Assembly (NCBI GenBank): GCA_014529385.2 | Contig: CM043950.1 | Span: 74,965,935 to 75,029,934, forward strand | Direction: 5' to 3' | Length of the DNA stretch: 64,000 nt | Origin: Adiantum capillus-veneris | Lineage: Eukaryota > Streptophyta > Polypodiopsida > Polypodiales > Pteridaceae | In this document: positions 44,020 through 54,289 of the stretch, one piece after another | Numbering within the stretch: position 1 is the first letter of the stretch | Layout: the number at the start of each line of letters is the position of its first letter | Made by a program: the position numbers and the translations under genes | The notes under the pieces: model-generated | What the model saw: the letters and a program-made list of their open reading frames with translations, nothing else | Databases searched by the model: none | Told to the model about the DNA's origin: nothing

Positions 44020-46650
44020 TCTGGGGATAAACATAAAGAGACAAATCCAGAATTTATAGAGGATCTCTTACATGAATTTAAGGATGTGTTTCCGGACGAT
44101 ATTCCTGGTATGCCTGTGCCTAGAGCGGTAGACCACGCCATAGATCTATATCCAGCTTATTCAAGAGCTCCATACAGGTTCAATATTGATGAGCTTAAAG
44201 AGCTCAAGATACAACTTGATGATCTTTTGAAAAAAGGGTTTCATTAAGCCTAGTGTATCTCCTTGGGGTAGTCTTGTGTTATTCAAAAAGAAAAAGGATG
44301 GTACATATAGGTTATACATCGACTATAGGGGATTAAACAAACAGACCATTAAGAACAAATATCCTCTTCCTCACATAGATGAATTGCTTAGTCATTTGAG
44401 TGGTGCCACAATATTTTCAAAGGTTGATCTTCGTTCTGGCTACCATCAAATCTGCATTAAGGTCGAGGACATTCCAAAGATTTCTTTTCGTACACGTTAT
44501 GGACATTATGAATTTAGAGTTCTTGCTTTTGGTTTGACTAATGCACCAACAACTTTCATGTGCTTAATGAATAATATTTTTCACCCGTATCTTGATGACT
44601 TCATTCTGGTATTCTTGGATAATATTTTTGTGTATTCTACGAATGAAGAAGATAATGCATTGCACTTAAAGAAAACATTTGAGGTTTTGCGTGAACATAA
44701 ATTGTATGCCAAAGCAAGTAAGTATTCTTTTGCAAAGGATCAGATTGTGTATTTGGGAAGAGTGATTTCTAAAGAGGGGATTCACATTGATCTTGATAAA
44801 GTTAAGACTATGTTAGTAAGAGATGTAAGAAGCTTTATGGGTCTAGCACAATATGAGAGAGCACACATTAAAGATTTCTCTAAGATAGCAAGTCTTTTGA
44901 CCGAATTGACCAAGAAAGACAAGGGTTTTGTGTGGACTTCTAGCTGTGAGACTGCTTTTGAGACCTTGAAGGCTAAAATAGCGAAAAATTATGTTTTAAA
45001 AGTTCCTGAGATGGGCAAACCATTTGTTGTGTCCTGTGACTCTAGTGGTTAACAATTAGGTTGTGTTTTGACACAAGAAGGAAGAGTGGTTGCATATGAG
45101 TTTAGGAAATTAAGACGACATGAATTGAACTATCCAACACATGATCTAGAATTACTTGCTGTTGTTCATGCATTGAAGCATTGGCGTCATCTCTTGCTTG
45201 GTGTAAAATTTGAATTGCGTACTGATCATCAAAACTTGAAGTATATTTTCACTCAGCCATTGTTAAATAACAGACAAAGAAGATGGATTGAATTGCTGGC
45301 TGAGTATGACTTTGATTTGAAGTATTTGTGTGAAAAAGAAAATAAAGTTGCAGATGCATTGAGTCGTACGCCCATGGGTAATTTGTTGACTGTTGCGCGA
45401 TCCAATTTGATTGATGATATGCATGCTGAAGTTGAAAATGATTCTTTTTATATGCCTATTTTGAAATTCTTGCGTGAGAATATTGGTGAGAGGTATGAGA
45501 ACAGATATCACTTGTATAAGAAAAATCTGTATTTTTATGACCGCTTGTGTATTCCTACAAATTTTGCTTTCAAGAGTCAAATTTTGCATGAGTGTCATAA
45601 TTCAACTTTTTCTGGTCATCCTGGATTGAATAAGACACATGAAAAGATTAAAAGCTCATTCTTTTTCCGCGTATGAAATTGGATGTTAAGAATTATGTGC
45701 GTGAATGCTTTCAATGTCAACAAGTTAAGATTGAACATAAGAGGATACTTGGTGACCTTCAACCCTTAGACATTCCTTTACAGAAGTGGGAGTGTATATC
45801 CATGGACTTTATCATTAGACTTCCTACTACTCGTGGAGGGTAGGATTCGATCTTTCTGGTGGTAGATAGACTCACAACACAAGCTCACTTCTTTCCTGTA
45901 AAAATAACTTATACTGCATTGACCATTGCATACTTGTTTATAAAAGAGATATTTCCTTTGCATGGCATGTCCAAGAGCATAGTGTCTGACAGAGATTCTA
46001 AGTTCACTTCTCATTTCTGGAGAGCGACTTTTGACTCTATAGGTACCCAGTTACGCATGTCTACTGCTTTTCATCCTCAAACCGATGGGAAAACGGAGAG
46101 AGTGAATCGTATTTTAGAAGATATGTTACGAATGTATGTCAATGAAAACCAATCTAATTGGAATGAATATTTGCCTTTGGTTGAATTTGCATACAACAGT
46201 TCATATCATTCATCTATTAGGATGACTCCGTTTGAGGCAATGTATGGCTATAACTATCCTACACCTATTCATTTTCTTAATTCGAGGAATAAGGTAGAAC
46301 TCTCACGTGAGATGCTTGAGAAAATGGATAGCGAGTCGGCCAAAATCAGGGGGAATATTAGAGAATCTCATAAGAGACATAAACCGTATTATGACAAGAA
46401 ATATCGTGTTGTGGAGTATGAAACTGGTGATATGGTTTTTTAAAGGTTCATCATGTTTTAGAGGACAACTCTAAGTTGAAAGATGACGGACCATTGACTG
46501 TAGAATCAGACTTAGTACTAGATAGGCGTTTTAAACATATGAGAAATAGAGACATTGTGGAAGTTTTGGTTAAGTGGCAGAACTATCCAGTAGAGGATGC
46601 ATCATGGGTTGATCTTAGTGTTTTGCAAAGAGAATTTTTCTCTCTTTAGA
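44020..46650 (+). pseudogene. pol of the young gypsy element: RT, RNase H, integrase, chromodomain
   Basis: RT: GLNKQTIKNKYPLPHIDELL, FSKVDLRSGYHQICIK, FGLTNAPTTFMCLMN, and VFLDNIFVYS, where the second catalytic Asp is Asn. A 1-bp insertion near 44245 breaks the N-terminal part, and a TAA at about 45052 precedes RNase H (LKHWRHLLLGVKFELRTDHQ, ADALSRTP). Integrase has the H2C2 module (HECHNSTFSGHPGLNKTH, CFQCQQVK) and core VVDRLTTQAHFFPVK, SDRDSKFTSHFW and DGKTERVNRILEDML with D, D and E kept; a TAG lies at 45843. A chromodomain-like end, EVLVKWQNYPVEDASWVDLS, finishes at about 46648 before the purine tract. It is a chromovirus. Confidence 0.9.
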
Positions 46651-46679
46651 TCAACTCTGAGGACAGAGTTAATTTTGAT

Positions 46680-46689
46680 AAGGGGAGAA
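46680..46689 (+). promoter_or_regulatory. Polypurine tract of the young gypsy element
   Basis: AAGGGGAGAA directly before the 3' LTR. Confidence 0.9.
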
Positions 46690-47843
46690 TGTAATAGGAC
46701 TAATATTAGAACTTCTTAAAGTCGAAAAGAATGTAGCAGGGCATATCTTTCGTTAGCACGATTTGAAAGATTGTTGAATAGTCTATTAAATAGAGCTTAT
46801 ACGAATGAGTTGAAATATTAAGAGAGAACATATATTCTTTTTTTTAAAATAATACACTAAAGACGGATTTCATAAAGATTAATGAATAACAGATAGTCTG
46901 TCTATGAACAGTAAAATTGAGATTTTTATTAATATCAATATTTTATATTTATGTGTTTTAGCTTAAAATGCATGGGTAGGCTTAAAATAAGTTGTAAAAG
47001 TAGTGGATACCCAAAAATAGAGGTTTTACGAGTCGCGACCAAAAAGTTGCGTTTTTAGCCAAACAGAGACGGTTTTCGCAATTCTGTCCACGTTGCCTTG
47101 TAGACCAGACCTATTCCCGTCGTTTTGAGTACCTGGATTGCTCTTTTCTGAGTTCGTTTGTAAAAGTTATGATGAAAACAAACAAAAGGCAGCAGCAGTG
47201 TAATGTACACAGGGACAGACAGACCTACAACATCATACAATTCTCCCTACTATCAACCAAGAAGTGGATTGTTTCTTCATGGTAGAGTATGGCAATTGAG
47301 ATTATGAAGGTATATAATTATGTTTTTTACTTTGATTATCATGTTGAATTGGTTGCACGAGTATGTTCTTTTGGCTATTTTGTAGGCGATGCAGAAATCA
47401 ATGTGTGAAACACGATCTGTGCAAAGTGTCATGATAGAAATCTAACCTTTACGGATCGCTTAGCGATCACGTTCTTATATTATTCTCGCAGGTATACTTG
47501 GTACGAAAATCGTGTAGGCTTTTCGAGGAAAAGAAGGATAAAAGCACGACGGGTGGTGCGTTTGGGGATCATTCACCGATCTCTTCTTCTGCGAGTGCGA
47601 GTGCGAGTGCGAGTGCGAGTGAGAGTGAGAGTGAGAGTGCGAGTGCGAGTGCGAGTGCGAGTGAGACGCTGCATGCAAGCGAACTGAAGCTCGGGGGTGG
47701 TCGGGAGGTTCGAGCTCCGTACAACGGAGTGCGCCCATATATTTTGCTCCTCTGTTGTATCAAAACTCTACAAAGATTCATCAATACAAAGATCTCTTTC
47801 TCTATCTTTTGCTATCGATCTCTATTATTCGGTTCCCGTGACA
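46690..47843 (+). repeat. 3' LTR of the young gypsy element
   Basis: Same length as the 5' LTR (1154 bp). Visible differences are one base near 47029, one in the hexamer array and two in the last six bases. Ends GTGACA. Confidence 0.95.
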
Positions 47844-50800
47844 CATCCAATCAAGTTAGCATAAGGTTGATTTGTGACAAGTTGACCGCCATTGTCAGAA
47901 GTGTTATTCGTAGATCTTGCAAGACAAGGTGTGTTGGCTGAATGTGCAGGTTCCATACCAAATTTTTAAATAGTATCTGCAATAAACTTTGACTGTCGAA
48001 GGAATAAAATACCTTTTGTACGGTTCCGTTGGATTTGAATGCCATAAAGTGCCTTATGCAGTTGAGCAACAAGGTCTTATTTACCTGGAATAAAAACCCC
48101 TTCTGGTTGTTCCATATAAATTTCCTCTTCCAAGTCACCATTAAGAAAAGCACTTCGCACATGCATTTGATGAGCTTCTAAATCAAATTGAAAAGCAAAT
48201 GCCAATAAAACTCGAACACTTGTAATGCGAACAACTGGTGAAAAAGTCTCTTGATAATCAACACCAGCTACTTGGGAGTAACCTTTTGCAACTAAACGTG
48301 CCTTGAACTTGTCAAAAGATCCATCTGCTTTTACTTTTGTGTTATACACCCACTTACATTTAATAGTTGTACGACCAGGAGGGAATTCAGTTAGTATCCA
48401 TGTACCTTAGAGATAAGAGAATCGTACTCTGCTTCCATAGCCTCTTGCCATTGATCCTTTTGTGGTGAAGAGATAGCTTCATCATAAGTAATGGGATCTT
48501 CGGAAGTAGAAAAAGCATTATCAACAATATCGTCATCATAAACATGACATGAGCCATGTTCAAAATCAATAGGCAGATCAACAAAAATATCAATATCATC
48601 ATTGGCAACATTCGGAATGGATGGTTGTGAAGAGGAAAGTTTCTCTATAGGAAGAGTTTCATCTTCTGAAAGAAATGTAAAAGCCTAAAGCAATGGTTTA
48701 GTATCATCAGAATCATCCATGGACCATGAGCCTCCCATAAGTTGTTCGTTAAAAGTAGCATCACGATTCACAATTACTTTCTTGGAGGAAGGGTCATAGA
48801 ATTTGTAGCCTTTGGAAGTGTCAGAATATCCAATAAAAATAACTTTGAGACCAGGAGAATCAAGCTTTGTTTGTGTTTCTTTGGGAACATGAATATAAGC
48901 AATACATCCAAAGGTTCGAAAATGAGATACAGAAGGAATGTCACCTGTCCATGTTGTGATGGGTATCTTACCAGAGGGTGCAGTAGTAGAAAGACGATTC
49001 TGAATAAATACTGCTGTCAAAGTAGCTTCAGCCCAAAAAACACGAGATAAGCCAGAATGAATCAACATACATCTTACAGCATTGAGAATAGTGCAATTCT
49101 TTCGTTCAGCAACACCGTTCTGTTGAGGCGAATATGGAATAGTGTGTCTATGATGAATTCCACTGTCAGCACAGTAACTCACAAACTCTCGAGAAACATA
49201 TTCGCCTCCATTGTCACTACGAAGCTTCTTAAGGCGACGACCAGTTTGAAGTTCCGCAGCCTTGTGGAAATGTTTAAAAACAGATAAGGTATCAAATTTT
49301 TGTCTAAGTAGAAATACAGTCGTATACCTTGAGAAATCATCAATGAAAGTAATGAAGTAGCTATATTGTGATCTTGAAGAAGGTAGAGGTCCACATATAT
49401 CAGTATGAACAAGATCCAATATGTCATGAGAATGAGTTGTATTTGAAAGAGGAAAGGGTTTGCTATTGTGTTTCCCAAGAGCACAAAATTCACAAATTCC
49501 CATATGGGGATGGGCTTTATGATCCATGCCATGAACAAGATCATGACGTTGAAGATCAAGGAGTTTTGAGAAATCAGCATGAACAAAACGGTGATGCCAT
49601 ACTTTGCAATCATGATCACCTGGAGCAGTGACAACATTTGCTACAGCATCATTGAGAGAGAGTTCAAACAAATTACCATTTTGAGGAGCAGTGGCTATAG
49701 TCTGTCCATGTTTCTCAATTCGGCATTTGGTATGATCAAATCCAACAAACAGAGCAAGATCAATAAGTCTAGCAACTGAAAGAAGATTACGTTGAAGATC
49801 TGGTACATGTAATACTCCTCGCAAAATTCAAGTGGAAGAAGATAAGGTACCAAGATATAAGTCTCCAATACCCTTTACTTGACAAGTAGTATCATCGGCA
49901 AGATAAACAACATGTTGAACTGGCAGTGGATGATAGTTATGGAGCCACTTAGACTGATATGTCATATTTCCTGTAGCACCAGAATCGACAATAAAAAGTG
50001 ATCCATCGCGTACATGAAGCATTCTGTCTGGAGCAACTGAACATAGGACGCAGCTTGTTTCTGGTACAATGTTGTTTCGATGTTCAGTAGCATATGCTCT
50101 ATTTCGATCTGTGTCGAATCGCCGCTTATAGCATATATGAGTGGGATGATCAGATCGTCCACAATATTCACAAGAAGAAGAAGAAGAGTCTCTAGATAAA
50201 CGTGGTTGTTTTGTGGTAATATTGTGTTCTTCATCATATTGACGTACCCAACAATCATCTTCAGTATGGCCATTTCTGTTGCAGTAAGAGCATTTCTTAT
50301 TAGGAAATTTGAGACGAGAGAAAATATTACCGCGACAGCCACCTCTGCGGTTTCCTCGTTGAAATGGACGCCTTCCAGCATAAAAAGCCCGTTCCATCTG
50401 TTGTGACTCAGTCTCCTCTTGTGAAATCATAGCTGTATCATGACCAACATTACGACGTTCTTGATGTTGAGAGTATTCAATTAAAGACATGCAGGCTTGG
50501 TCGAAATCAAGACCATCTTTATTAGAGAGAATAGTAACAATGTTATCATAAGAAGAGTCCTTCACCGTATCAAGGAGAAGTGTAATCAGTTGCTTTTGTG
50601 GAACACGATCACCGACAGCAGCAAGTTGATTAATAATAGATTTGAAAGATTCAATATGTCCCGTCATGGCAGTATCAACTTCATATTGTAACTTGTTAAG
50701 CAACCCTCTCAAATAAAGTATTTCTGTGACAGATTTCTTCCGAAAGTTTGCAATAAGGTACTTACATACATCGTGGAAAGTAGGCAATTCATACATATCA

Positions 50801-51105
50801 AGCAAAAGGGAATCAATAAGAGCAGAAAGAATGTACCGACGAGCTGCTTTATCACGTCGTTGCCAATCCGTATAGGCAACATTCCAATCTTCAAATATAG
50901 GTCCTTCAGTGATAAGCACGTTATCATTATCCGTATCAACAGGCTCAGGCGGACAAAGAAGATTTCCAAGAACAACATCGGAGAGTTCATCGCCTTCAAG
51001 AATTAACAACATCTTTGCTTTCCAGTGTGGAAAACCTTGACCTTGGAAAGGAGGAACAGAACGTTGGCCAGAAGGAAAGCCGTTGACGAGAATATTCATA
51101 GCCAT
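47844..51105 (-). pseudogene. copia gag-pol of the minus-strand element
   Basis: Gag starts at 51105 (MAMNILVNGFPSGQRSVPPF) and contains two intact CCHC-type knuckles, CSYCNRNGHTEDDC and CEYCGRSDHPTHIC. Protease FIVDSGATGNMTYQSKW is intact. A TGA at 49825-49827 replaces Arg CGA of the plus-strand copy. Integrase: GICEFCALGKHNSKPF, FIDDFSRYTTVFLLR, RSDNGGEYVSREF. A TAG near 48682 replaces Gln CAG. A 1-bp deletion near 48404 shifts frame into RT (ARLVAKGYSQVAGVDYQETF). RT then jumps from QLHKALYG to IQIQRNRTKGILF, losing the YVDD region. The C-terminus lies across the gypsy insertion. Confidence 0.92.
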
Positions 51106-51625
51106 ATCTTGTTGCGAGAAGACGTATAAGATAAGATCACAGAATTTTCACACCATATATGGTGAAGGCCGCAATTGAGAATGAGAGAGAGATATGAGGA
51201 CTGCGTTCTGTCAACGATAAACGTAAGAAGGATGCTCAGGGAACGTCCAAAGATGTGAGAGACGTCACCCAAAAAAGGCAGGGTAAAGGAGACGTTAATA
51301 ATAAAAGAGTCCTCAAAATAGAGTGGCGTGAGACGCAAGATTGACCGCCACAATACGAATAGCAAAAAGCTAAATCTTCTCGAAAAAGTCAATGCCAAAA
51401 TAAGAAAAACGATCGCGGACGCTTTACGAAGAAGTAGGACAAAGAAAGCTGCGTCAAGCTCAATTGCAGTAAAAATAGCATAACTTTCTGTTGCGAACTC
51501 CGATTGACGCAAACCTAGAACTCAAATTGAAGATCTCGAGGAGACGAACAAGTTTTGGATGAAAAGAGCTAAAATTGGCCAAAAAACAGGATTTGATAAT
51601 TTTTGTAATTTGGTCATATCTCACA
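51106..51625 (-). other. copia leader and junction with a TTAA-unit fragment
   Basis: 51106-51563 matches the leader of the plus-strand copia element (53860-54289). At about 51564 similarity switches to 38262-38330 inside the TTAA unit (AAGAGCTAAAATTGG and onward) for about 62 bp. This abrupt change marks the truncation point of the copia element. Confidence 0.7.
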
Positions 51626-53115
51626 TTGGTCGCGCGCAATTTTTGGAGTCCACAATCGCCCGTCTACAGCGCCGTCTCACACAATATATGAGGGGTAATT
51701 TCTAAACTTATCAATGAAAAATCCTATATGGCCGGATAAAAATTCTAGGCTAAGGAAAAAACCCTAGAAACCGAGCAGTGCACGAATCCTACGACCCAAA
51801 ATTGACCATAGTAGCCTGTAAGCTCAACCAATTTCAACGAGACTTGAACTATATCATGCCCCTATATAATAGAACACTTCTATATCACCAGATTTTCATT
51901 TTGTAGGGGTCAAGGGGGGTCCCATGTAGATAATATAGGTTTTTGCCAGATGCCATAATTGGATTTTTACTCCACAAATAGCTTAGAGACTCGGTCTATA
52001 CACAATGTACATGCATGGTTTCATGAAAACAATCAAGGAAAGCTCTCGAACAGCAAAAAATAGCTCAAAGGCTACAAAGCGTCAAATTTGACATATCAAG
52101 TAAAACTCACTCCAAACGGGCCAAAACTGGATGGGTAGCATTAGGACTATGTAGCGGACAATTCCATAGCTTCAAAAGTGAATAACCAACTCCATATGCC
52201 ATCTAGTCGACAAGAGCAGGAAGTGATGCTGACACGATAAAACTTTACCAAATTCAACTTAGGACTTGTTTTAGATGCATTGAATATGTTTAGGTCATCA
52301 AATTGTCAAGTCTTGCAAAAAAATTGAATGCTCTAAATAATCACAATTATTTACTTTTGTGCTTGTTTGTCTTGAAAAATGATCTCTTCACTTTGCCTAT
52401 CACTTGTACACATCTATTACATGCCACCTTTCAAGTACGATCCAAAATGATCAAGAAAAACTTGAAAATTGTCAAAAAAAACACACCTAAGTCTTTCCAA
52501 TCCAAATTTTGAGTTATCTGTCACATTTTTTAATCCAAATCATCCCATCTCTCATATACAGAGTCTACATCATGCCTATAACAAATTTGTAACAAAAAAT
52601 ATACATTTTGATGAAAAAGTTAATAATCTCGATTAATTACTTTCTTTCCAACATGTGTGAAATCTATAACTTTGACCTTATGGGACCAAAGAAAATGATA
52701 TCCCAGGTCCACTGACCAAGTTTGAGTAAGTTTGGATCACAAAAACTGAAAATCTTAGTATATCTAATATTTTAGAGTTTGGAAGCCTAATTCTGGCACC
52801 ATTTCCACCCAGTGCACTCAAATGAGCCCACACTTCACTCAAAGCACCTAAATGCTATTGTTTCAAGCCTATTATGTCCAAAATGCAAAAAGTTGGAAAA
52901 ATACGAGCTGTAAATAATCACGATTATTTACTTTTGTTGTAATTTTTGCATGAGCTGCATGATTTTGATCTTTACATGTTTTTATGCATCTATGTATGCT
53001 CCAAAATTGATTTGAAGCACAATGGACATTATTTGTCAGCAATTCAGACTTAGGGCATTTTAGAGCGGAACTAGCAAAATTTTCCAACTTTGATACTGTA
53101 TTCACTTAGTAGGAG
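51626..53115 (+). repeat. Leader of a third large-element 3' ORF, with its own palindromes
   Basis: No coding capacity. Three 22-bp dyad or near-dyad sites at 52333-52354, 52619-52640 and 52910-52931. The last is perfect: arm GTAAATAATC, centre AC, reverse complement of the arm. Start-to-start spacing is 286 and 291 bp, as in arrays A and B although the sequence differs. The nearest site ends about 185 bp before the 3' ORF start. Confidence 0.7.
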
Positions 53116-53413
53116 CAATGCAAGCTGCCATAAGAAGGCAAAGAAATGGGTGTCCCAAAAAGAAAATTTGCAAGAGTTGCAACCCTACCAACTAGATCCA
53201 AGTTTAGTGAAAACGGCAAAGGCAACTTATTTGTTGAAGGAACAACTAGAAGAAAACAATACCATAGTTCTCACTAGCAGGTTCAAGAGTGAAGAAGGAC
53301 ACCAAGTGGAACTGCAAATGCTACCAAACGAGATATATGATGTAGCGGCCAAGCTAGACACAAAAGAAGACAACAAAAGGCTAGGCCTAAGGGACTTCTA
53401 CGACCACGAGCCA
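53116..53413 (+). pseudogene. 3' ORF of a third large element, N-terminal part
   Basis: Plus-strand homologue of the 3' ORFs at 18640-21819 and 60392-63780. It reads HKKAKKWVSQKENLQELQPY, LKEQLEENNTIVLTSRFKSE and VELQMLPNEIYDVAAKL, aligning with EEAVLEEQRIKIYQ..VDIPMIPQVL of the 22.4-kb copy. A frame slip lies just after the presumed ATG near 53116. It is interrupted at 53413 by the copia element and resumes at 58827. Confidence 0.7.
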
Positions 53414-53556
53414 TGTTGGAGCTATATATGGCTCACTCTACTCAACTTGGTCTCACCTATATATTTGTATCTTGTCCTCAATATGAATCAATCTTTGGGA
53501 GCGTATATGGTGTGTCTCTTGTCTCATCTCTCTCTCTTTCTCTCTACATCTCAACA
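53414..53556 (+). repeat. 5' LTR of the plus-strand copia element
   Basis: TGTTGGAGC to CTCAACA, 143 bp, with a TATA-like CTATATATGG only a few bases from its start. 53569-54289 after it is untranslated leader. Confidence 0.95.
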
Positions 53557-53568
53557 TGGTATCAGAGC
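53557..53568 (+). promoter_or_regulatory. tRNA-Met primer-binding site of copia
   Basis: TGGTATCAGAGC immediately after the 5' LTR with no gap. Confidence 0.95.
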
Positions 53569-54289
53569 AGTAACGATCACGCGCCGATTCAATTCATGGT
53601 GACAAAACAGTATGTGTATGCGATTTGCATGTAAGATTCAAAAATTGCTACAAATTTTATTTTTGAGCATTGATTCTTGTTAACTGTGGTTGTTTTGTGT
53701 TAAGAAGAATATTATTAGTGTTTTGTGTGGAGTTAATTGCTAATCAATCTAATCGTTGATTACGTTTTCTTGTTGATGACACCCTGAACTTTATCTCAAT
53801 TTTTCTTGCTGTTCTGCTCAAAATTTGGCACTTTTCATCCAAAACTTGTTTGTCTCCTCGAGCTCTTCGATTTGAGTTCTAGGTTTGCGTCAATCGGAGT
53901 TCGCAGAAGAAAGTTATGTTGTTTTTACTGCAATTGAGCTTGACACAGCTTTCTTCGTCCTACTTCTTCGTGAAGCATCCGCGATCATTTTTCTTATTTT
54001 GGCGTTAACGTTTTCGAGAAGATTTAGCTTTTTGCTATTCGTATTGTGGCCGTCAATCTTGCGTCTCACGCCACTCTATTTTGAGGACTCTTTTATTATT
54101 AACGTCTCCTTTACCCTGCCTTTTTTGGGTGACGTCTCTCACATCTTTCGACGTTCCTTGAGCATCCTTATTACGTTTATCGTTGACAGAACGCAGTCCT
54201 CATATCTCTCTCATTCTCAATTGCAGCCTTCACCATATATGGTGTGCAAATTCTGCGATCTTATCTTATACGTCTTCTCACAACAAGAT

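Larger units (their letters stand above)
41829..47843 (+). mobile_element. Complete young Ty3/gypsy insertion, coding-defective
   Basis: 6015 bp, with 1154-bp LTRs at both ends, primer site, purine tract and target duplication CATCT/CATCC (one mismatch). The uninterrupted target is visible in the copia copy at 57750-57770. Only about four differences are seen between the LTRs, pointing to recent insertion. Even so, the internal region is short (3.7 kb) and carries stops, a 1-bp insertion and a changed RT motif, so it was probably mobilised in trans. Confidence 0.95.
40753..51563 (-). mobile_element. Minus-strand Ty1/copia element, 5'-truncated and interrupted
   Basis: 3' LTR at 40753-40899, then RNase H to gag in minus order up to 51105, then leader to about 51563. 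It is about 90% similar by eye to the complete copia element at 53414-58826. A 6.0-kb gypsy element (41829-47843) is inserted in its RT/RNase H junction. The 5' LTR and about 300 bp of leader are missing; sequence beyond 51563 matches a piece of the 1339-bp TTAA unit. A 248-bp deletion removes the RT YVDD segment. Confidence 0.9.

Noticed and set aside
53885-54289. Open frame upstream of the copia gag
   Set aside because: It is in frame with gag but begins in the untranslated leader; the minus copy shares the ATG at MAMNILVNGF, which is the better start.
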